A DNA stretch of 64,000 nucleotides, from positions 6,076,001-6,140,000 of the forward strand of contig CP050890.1 of assembly GCA_016745215.1 (NCBI GenBank), written 5' to 3'. A program made the translations under genes and the position numbers. The DNA comes from Thiohalocapsa sp. PB-PSB1 (GTDB lineage: Bacteria; Pseudomonadota; Gammaproteobacteria; Chromatiales; Chromatiaceae). Position 1 is the stretch's first letter. Each line of letters begins with the position of its first letter. Shown piece after piece: positions 61,201-64,000 of this stretch. The notes under the pieces were generated by a model. The model was not told the origin of the DNA. It worked only from the letters and a program-made list of their open reading frames with translations, and made no database searches.

Positions 61201-64000
61201 GTGGTCGTCTACTCGCAGCTGGTGCTGCCCTCCGGCTTGGCTGGCCTGCAGCGGCTGGAAACTGACGCGGACGGTCATTATGCCATCGACTTCGTGATCA
61301 ACAATCCTCTCGGCCCCGGTATCATCCAGGCCTTCGATCCGCAGACCGGTGAGCAGGATAGGCTTCAGGTGCAGCCCTACTACGCAGGACAGCAGCTGCG
61401 CGGCGACCTGATCCTGCGTGGCTACGGCGCCATCGCCGGGCGCGTGCTGGACGAAAACGGGAGCCCCGTTGGCAGCCTGTACGACGCCGAAGACAGGCTG
61501 GTCCATGCGGTGGGTGTCGGGGTCACATCCCGCACCGGCGAGCTGACCGAAACCCTGGTCGAGCCCGACGGCAGCTTCCTGGTTTCTCGGGTGCCCATGG
61601 GGGCGGCGATCGTCAAGGTGGATGATCCGGGCATGGGACGCTTCGGCGTTGTCGCCACCCATGTGCCCGCCGCCGAGTCGCTGGTCGATGTCGATGTCAT
61701 CGTCAGCAGTCGGCGCGGCACCGTTGCCGGTCGGGTGCTGCGCGCCGGCGACGCGCAGCCGGCCGCCGGCGTGCCGGTAATCGTCAGTGCCGATCTCCCG
61801 AGCCGGCTGACACCGGACGGTATCCAAACCGCTTTCGGCCCGGTGGCCTTCGCTTATACGGATGCGGGCGGTAGCTTCGAACTCAGCGATATCCCGCCTG
61901 GAGACATCAGCGTCGAGAGCTTCGATCAGGCGACCTACGAGCAGGCCGAGGCGCGTGCCAGCCTGCAACCAGACGGCCGCACCGAGGTCACACTGGTTTA
62001 TCCGGGCGCTGGCGGCATCCTGCGCGGCCTGGTGGTTCAGGCCGATGGCGATCCCGCGCCCTTCGCCGAGGTGGCCGGCGGTCCGTCGCGCACCCTGGCG
62101 AACGAGAACGGCGCCTTCACGCTGACCGATTTTCCGATCGGCCGCTACAACATCAGCGCGCGCGACGCGGAGCTGCCCACCTTCGGCAGCGAAACCGTCG
62201 AGATCCTGTCCGGCGGCGACATCCAGGAGATCGAGATCCGCCTATTTCCACTCGGCACCATCACCGGCCGCGTGCTGGAGGCCAATGGCACGACCCCGGT
62301 GAGCGGGGTGGAGGTGCTGCTGATCGGCCAGGGTGGGGTACTGGCGCGCCGCCAATCGGATCTGCTCGGACGCTTCACCTTCATCGATGCACCAGCCTAC
62401 AGTCTGCGCAACCCCGAGCGATTCGCCGACTATACCGTCCGCGCCACGCAAGGCACCTCCGACGGCGGCGAGGCCCGCGTTGCGCTGCGCTTCGGCGGCG
62501 AGGTTGCCAATGCCGATATCGTCTTCCGCGGTCGCGGCCCCATCCGCGGTCGCTTGGTGCAGGCGAACGGGACACCGGCGGCCGGCAATATCACTCTCAC
62601 CGTGCCCCGAATTCGCATCGTCCCGGCGGGCGGTGACATTGCGGCGGGCGTGATTGCCGACCGCAACGAGCTGGCTACCAGCATCCTCGAGGGCTACGGC
62701 AGCATCCTGGACGAATTCGATGTCGGCCTGCCGTCGCCGGCCGAGGAGTTCCTCGCATCCAATGAGATCCCGAGCGGCGGCACGGACTTCCCGATCTTCA
62801 CATCGGAGAAGCGGGTGATCGAGGTAGGTCCAGATGCATCGGGGGCTGTCGATGGGCGCTTCGAGCTCCCAACGCAGCTCGCCGGGTCGGTCTCGGCGAC
62901 GGTCGCACTGCCGTTTCTCGAGCCCGTCAGCGTGCGCGGCGAGCTACCCAAGACGACGCTGGATGCCGAGCGACTGCTCGATTTCGGCGACATCGTCTTG
63001 ACCTCGAGCGTCGGCGAGGTCAGCGGCACGGTGCTGATGCCCGATGGCGTGACGCCGGTGGGCGCTGACGTGCGCGTCACCCTGAAGCCCCAGGCAAGCG
63101 CCGAGATCGAGGTGCTGACGGATGCAGATGGAACCTTTGTCTTCCCCCTGGTGCCGACCGGCGCCTTCCGTCTCCTTTCAGATACCGGTGTGCCGGCGTT
63201 GGGCACCGGCGCTACGACCGGCTCTGAGATCATCACCAATGCCTTTGCGGACGCCGGTGGCGAGCGCCTGCTGAATGTGCGCCTGTTCGGCGAAGCCGAG
63301 GGCTTTCTGCCGCCGCATGGCGCGCTGGCGATGGATTTGCGGCTGCAAGGCGCCGGCAGTGTCCTGGTGCAGGTGGAGCGGGCCGACAGCACGCCGGTAC
63401 AGGGCGCTGTCGTGACACTGGACACCCTCTCCGACGCGGACCAGCCGCTGGACGCCGAGTTCGGCGATCTCGCCACCGATGCTGCGGGTCGGGTCGAGCT
63501 GCTGCCGGTGACCGAGGGCGACTTTCAGCTGTCTGCGACGTTCACCGGCGCGCGCGGGTTTGCGGCGGGGCGGATGCCGATTCAGCCGATGGATGGCCTG
63601 TCGCGGGAGGTCCGCGTCGTCCTCGGCAAGAGCATTGCCAGCGACGGCGAGGTCAGCGACGTCGAGCAGTTCGGGAGCATTCGTGGCACCCTGTTCGAGC
63701 CCGATAGAACGGCCTTCGGTGGCCAGGCCAAGATCACCGTCGAGGTGCGCTCGACGACGCTGACCACCACGACGCTCGCCGACGGCTCCTTCTCCCTGGA
63801 AGGCGTGCCGGCAGGCTTTATCACACTCGAAGCCCTGGACCGCAACAGTAACCGGTTCGCGCGAGCCGATGCAACCCTGATCGGCGGTGACGAGACGCTC
63901 TGCGATCTGACCCTGGGAACCACGGGCTCTGTGGCCGGCGCCGTGCTGCTGGCCGATGGCACAACGCGGGTGACTCAGGCATTGGTGACGCTGAGGCCGG
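58222..64000 (+). CDS. giant exported protein with carboxypeptidase-regulatory-like repeats, partial
   Basis: Open from the ATG at 58222 to the end of the window without a stop (1,926 codons seen). It has an N-terminal signal or anchor (GKLLFVVLLISALVHA). It then has a beta-rich domain with CARDB-like wording (GERYSLFVTVSNTSDVAASL, about 425), a helical stretch near 590-670 and a Big_5-like domain (APTVLSVQQWGKG then VVFSEPVDQATAEDLGNYVI, about 860-960). From about residue 975 on there is a long series of carboxypeptidase-regulatory-like modules (SLSGVVRRASGAPVAGAVVV, GAIAGRVLDENGSPVG, GTITGRVLEANGTTPVSGVE, GSVAGAVLLADGTTRVTQAL). It lies 73 bases after the RHS gene on the same strand, so the two probably form one secreted system. 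Confidence 0.85.
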   Translation, partial: MALAQLATRWPFRREYLGKLLFVVLLISALVHATPPIGTGQILIAGLVVDVDTRPDIPNRQYRLVAVKDFPTAISTTVGLPPDKLLGYRVRARLSGPGLGSQSLTLQATPGGRFEIAALGQEGLYVLDDIHLVDASGTRVVNRDPTLPRVEIQVIDEVIVSEVTTRQLSSEEIAERGIVIDEDNFTVFDFAVALSIEETEILLEAPVIVPNTPGVAVPRLPNARPIFTRPEGIQVPSLDIPNFQVEGLMIQPIPEGLDRPDPTLPGLPGLIIIPGDVGFLNQFFSAILIVGNVAPDGSNLTVTDLSASITLPPGDDALRLGETQAGAQAELPILRVAQTADGEDLLTEDQFIRPGERGKAEFILEGLREGTHSFDIDIDGRLFVASRGEFFDLRGRATGSVVVRNPTFNLVLAHPESVRDGERYSLFVTVSNTSDVAASLFRLRLSERSLSGTVLVPGTADSFTLPSLGPGASETFEFRLESRRTGEVGATYLNADDGLTGSFVLRAGVGETGIPLSPDTLVLPSLADRLPDPPPLERDVVRMLGQAWSAATAPAGSLPEGTLRPSREGVYTRATVFSVLGLRDLFGESIDRILSDWALDYLETGGSRIDDLYGTDAEIQQAIDAAEDARARAQLVARQRDKARVQSDFLAFDQLRRESRQGRFVLRDLGQILWQEIDAGRLVDVLEVQQVFADSTSGRTPYLSAAIGQGAGGVPARLRITDSTGARAGAVGLADPNDPDGNDGRVRELARAGVITLLDQPGAHMEIAIAGDIDAAPYVVEMLGEGDGSTDLGILCQGPAGLRRLIYQDVPLAPGSVARLQIAKGETGVPELAVDLGGDGNFEQHFAPVIDEIEPDLAPTVLSVQQWGKGAPRSEPNLENGDGFGRMLVVVFSEPVDQATAEDLGNYVIDDNARNRVAAVVLQPDRRIAFLLFEQGIDPAAPVEQLAISAVEDLAGNPMTAMTLPILADPEMNFGGSLSGVVRRASGAPVAGAVVVYSQLVLPSGLAGLQRLETDADGHYAIDFVINNPLGPGIIQAFDPQTGEQDRLQVQPYYAGQQLRGDLILRGYGAIAGRVLDENGSPVGSLYDAEDRLVHAVGVGVTSRTGELTETLVEPDGSFLVSRVPMGAAIVKVDDPGMGRFGVVATHVPAAESLVDVDVIVSSRRGTVAGRVLRAGDAQPAAGVPVIVSADLPSRLTPDGIQTAFGPVAFAYTDAGGSFELSDIPPGDISVESFDQATYEQAEARASLQPDGRTEVTLVYPGAGGILRGLVVQADGDPAPFAEVAGGPSRTLANENGAFTLTDFPIGRYNISARDAELPTFGSETVEILSGGDIQEIEIRLFPLGTITGRVLEANGTTPVSGVEVLLIGQGGVLARRQSDLLGRFTFIDAPAYSLRNPERFADYTVRATQGTSDGGEARVALRFGGEVANADIVFRGRGPIRGRLVQANGTPAAGNITLTVPRIRIVPAGGDIAAGVIADRNELATSILEGYGSILDEFDVGLPSPAEEFLASNEIPSGGTDFPIFTSEKRVIEVGPDASGAVDGRFELPTQLAGSVSATVALPFLEPVSVRGELPKTTLDAERLLDFGDIVLTSSVGEVSGTVLMPDGVTPVGADVRVTLKPQASAEIEVLTDADGTFVFPLVPTGAFRLLSDTGVPALGTGATTGSEIITNAFADAGGERLLNVRLFGEAEGFLPPHGALAMDLRLQGAGSVLVQVERADSTPVQGAVVTLDTLSDADQPLDAEFGDLATDAAGRVELLPVTEGDFQLSATFTGARGFAAGRMPIQPMDGLSREVRVVLGKSIASDGEVSDVEQFGSIRGTLFEPDRTAFGGQAKITVEVRSTTLTTTTLADGSFSLEGVPAGFITLEALDRNSNRFARADATLIGGDETLCDLTLGTTGSVAGAVLLADGTTRVTQALVTLRP

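Noticed and set aside
58228..61968. Several minus-strand frames of 280-411 codons opposite the second giant gene
   Set aside because: Same antisense effect; the plus strand carries one uninterrupted frame from 58222 with repeated carboxypeptidase-regulatory-like modules.
1..64000. tRNA, rRNA, replication or phage attachment signals
   Set aside because: Visual search found no cloverleaf with a CCA-type acceptor end and TTCGANNC arm, no rRNA stretches and no DnaA-box cluster; without a covariance-model search I cannot exclude a small RNA.

Overview
Organism. The window looks like a chromosomal segment of a GC-rich gammaproteobacterium, most likely a purple sulfur bacterium (Chromatiaceae). The main clue is a bacteriophytochrome gene translationally coupled to a PpsR/CrtJ-type photosynthesis repressor (12724-16358). 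The mix of housekeeping genes and heavy repeat load fits that group. This assignment is inference; there is no rRNA and no photosynthesis structural gene to confirm it, and I recognise no tRNA. || Layout. 1-1600: degenerate CTGTACCGC array, an AbrB/PIN toxin-antitoxin pair with a frameshifted toxin, and a 282-bp miniature element. 1589-10311: patatin-like phospholipase, MscS channel, an unrecognised protein, a three-gene type-B succinate dehydrogenase (sdhCAB) and a DUF1343/NamZ enzyme. 10312-11297: stacked repeats. 11298-16358: DUF945 protein, bacteriophytochrome, PpsR. 17234-25026: small secreted proteins, a LuxR-type HTH protein running into a 159-bp tandem array, a DUF599 gene with an internal stop, glutaminyl cyclotransferase, cupin, and a metalloprotease split by a miniature transposon. 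25475-29873: a minus-strand run of methyltransferase, glycosyltransferase, PTPS/QueD-like protein, zinc-type dehydrogenase and NAD-binding epimerase-like protein. 30308-37975: SDR, a symporter/binding-protein pair, a NodIJ-type ABC exporter, DUF3422. 38363-44230: a repeat-rich mobile island. 44615-64000: two giant surface/secreted protein genes; the first (RHS/Hint toxin, about 4,476 aa when repaired) is split by a 103-bp insertion, and the second runs off the window. || Mobile DNA is the main story. (i) Several kinds of palindromic, CTAG-ended miniature elements duplicate a CTAG target. One splits the Hint domain of the giant toxin gene, and removing exactly 103 bp restores the reading frame. 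Another can be compared with an unoccupied copy of its target at 35295-35402. Some copies lie end to end sharing a CTAG. (ii) A 132-bp element with GGCCTTGTTCATAA ends makes 8-bp target duplications. It occurs four times, plus one stray end. One copy splits the metalloprotease and one splits vapC. Two more copies bracket a 3.77-kb composite unit that is itself inserted in the same vapC gene with an 8-bp duplication AAACCGAC. The composite carries a subtilisin-like protease without a signal peptide, next to a short exported protein resembling the protease's own prodomain. (iii) RAYT-type transposase remnants, nested one in another, sit between vapB and the giant genes. || Both toxin-antitoxin modules keep an intact antitoxin and a broken toxin, and the giant RHS toxin is also broken, so toxin genes here seem to be decaying or to be reversibly silenced by insertion.
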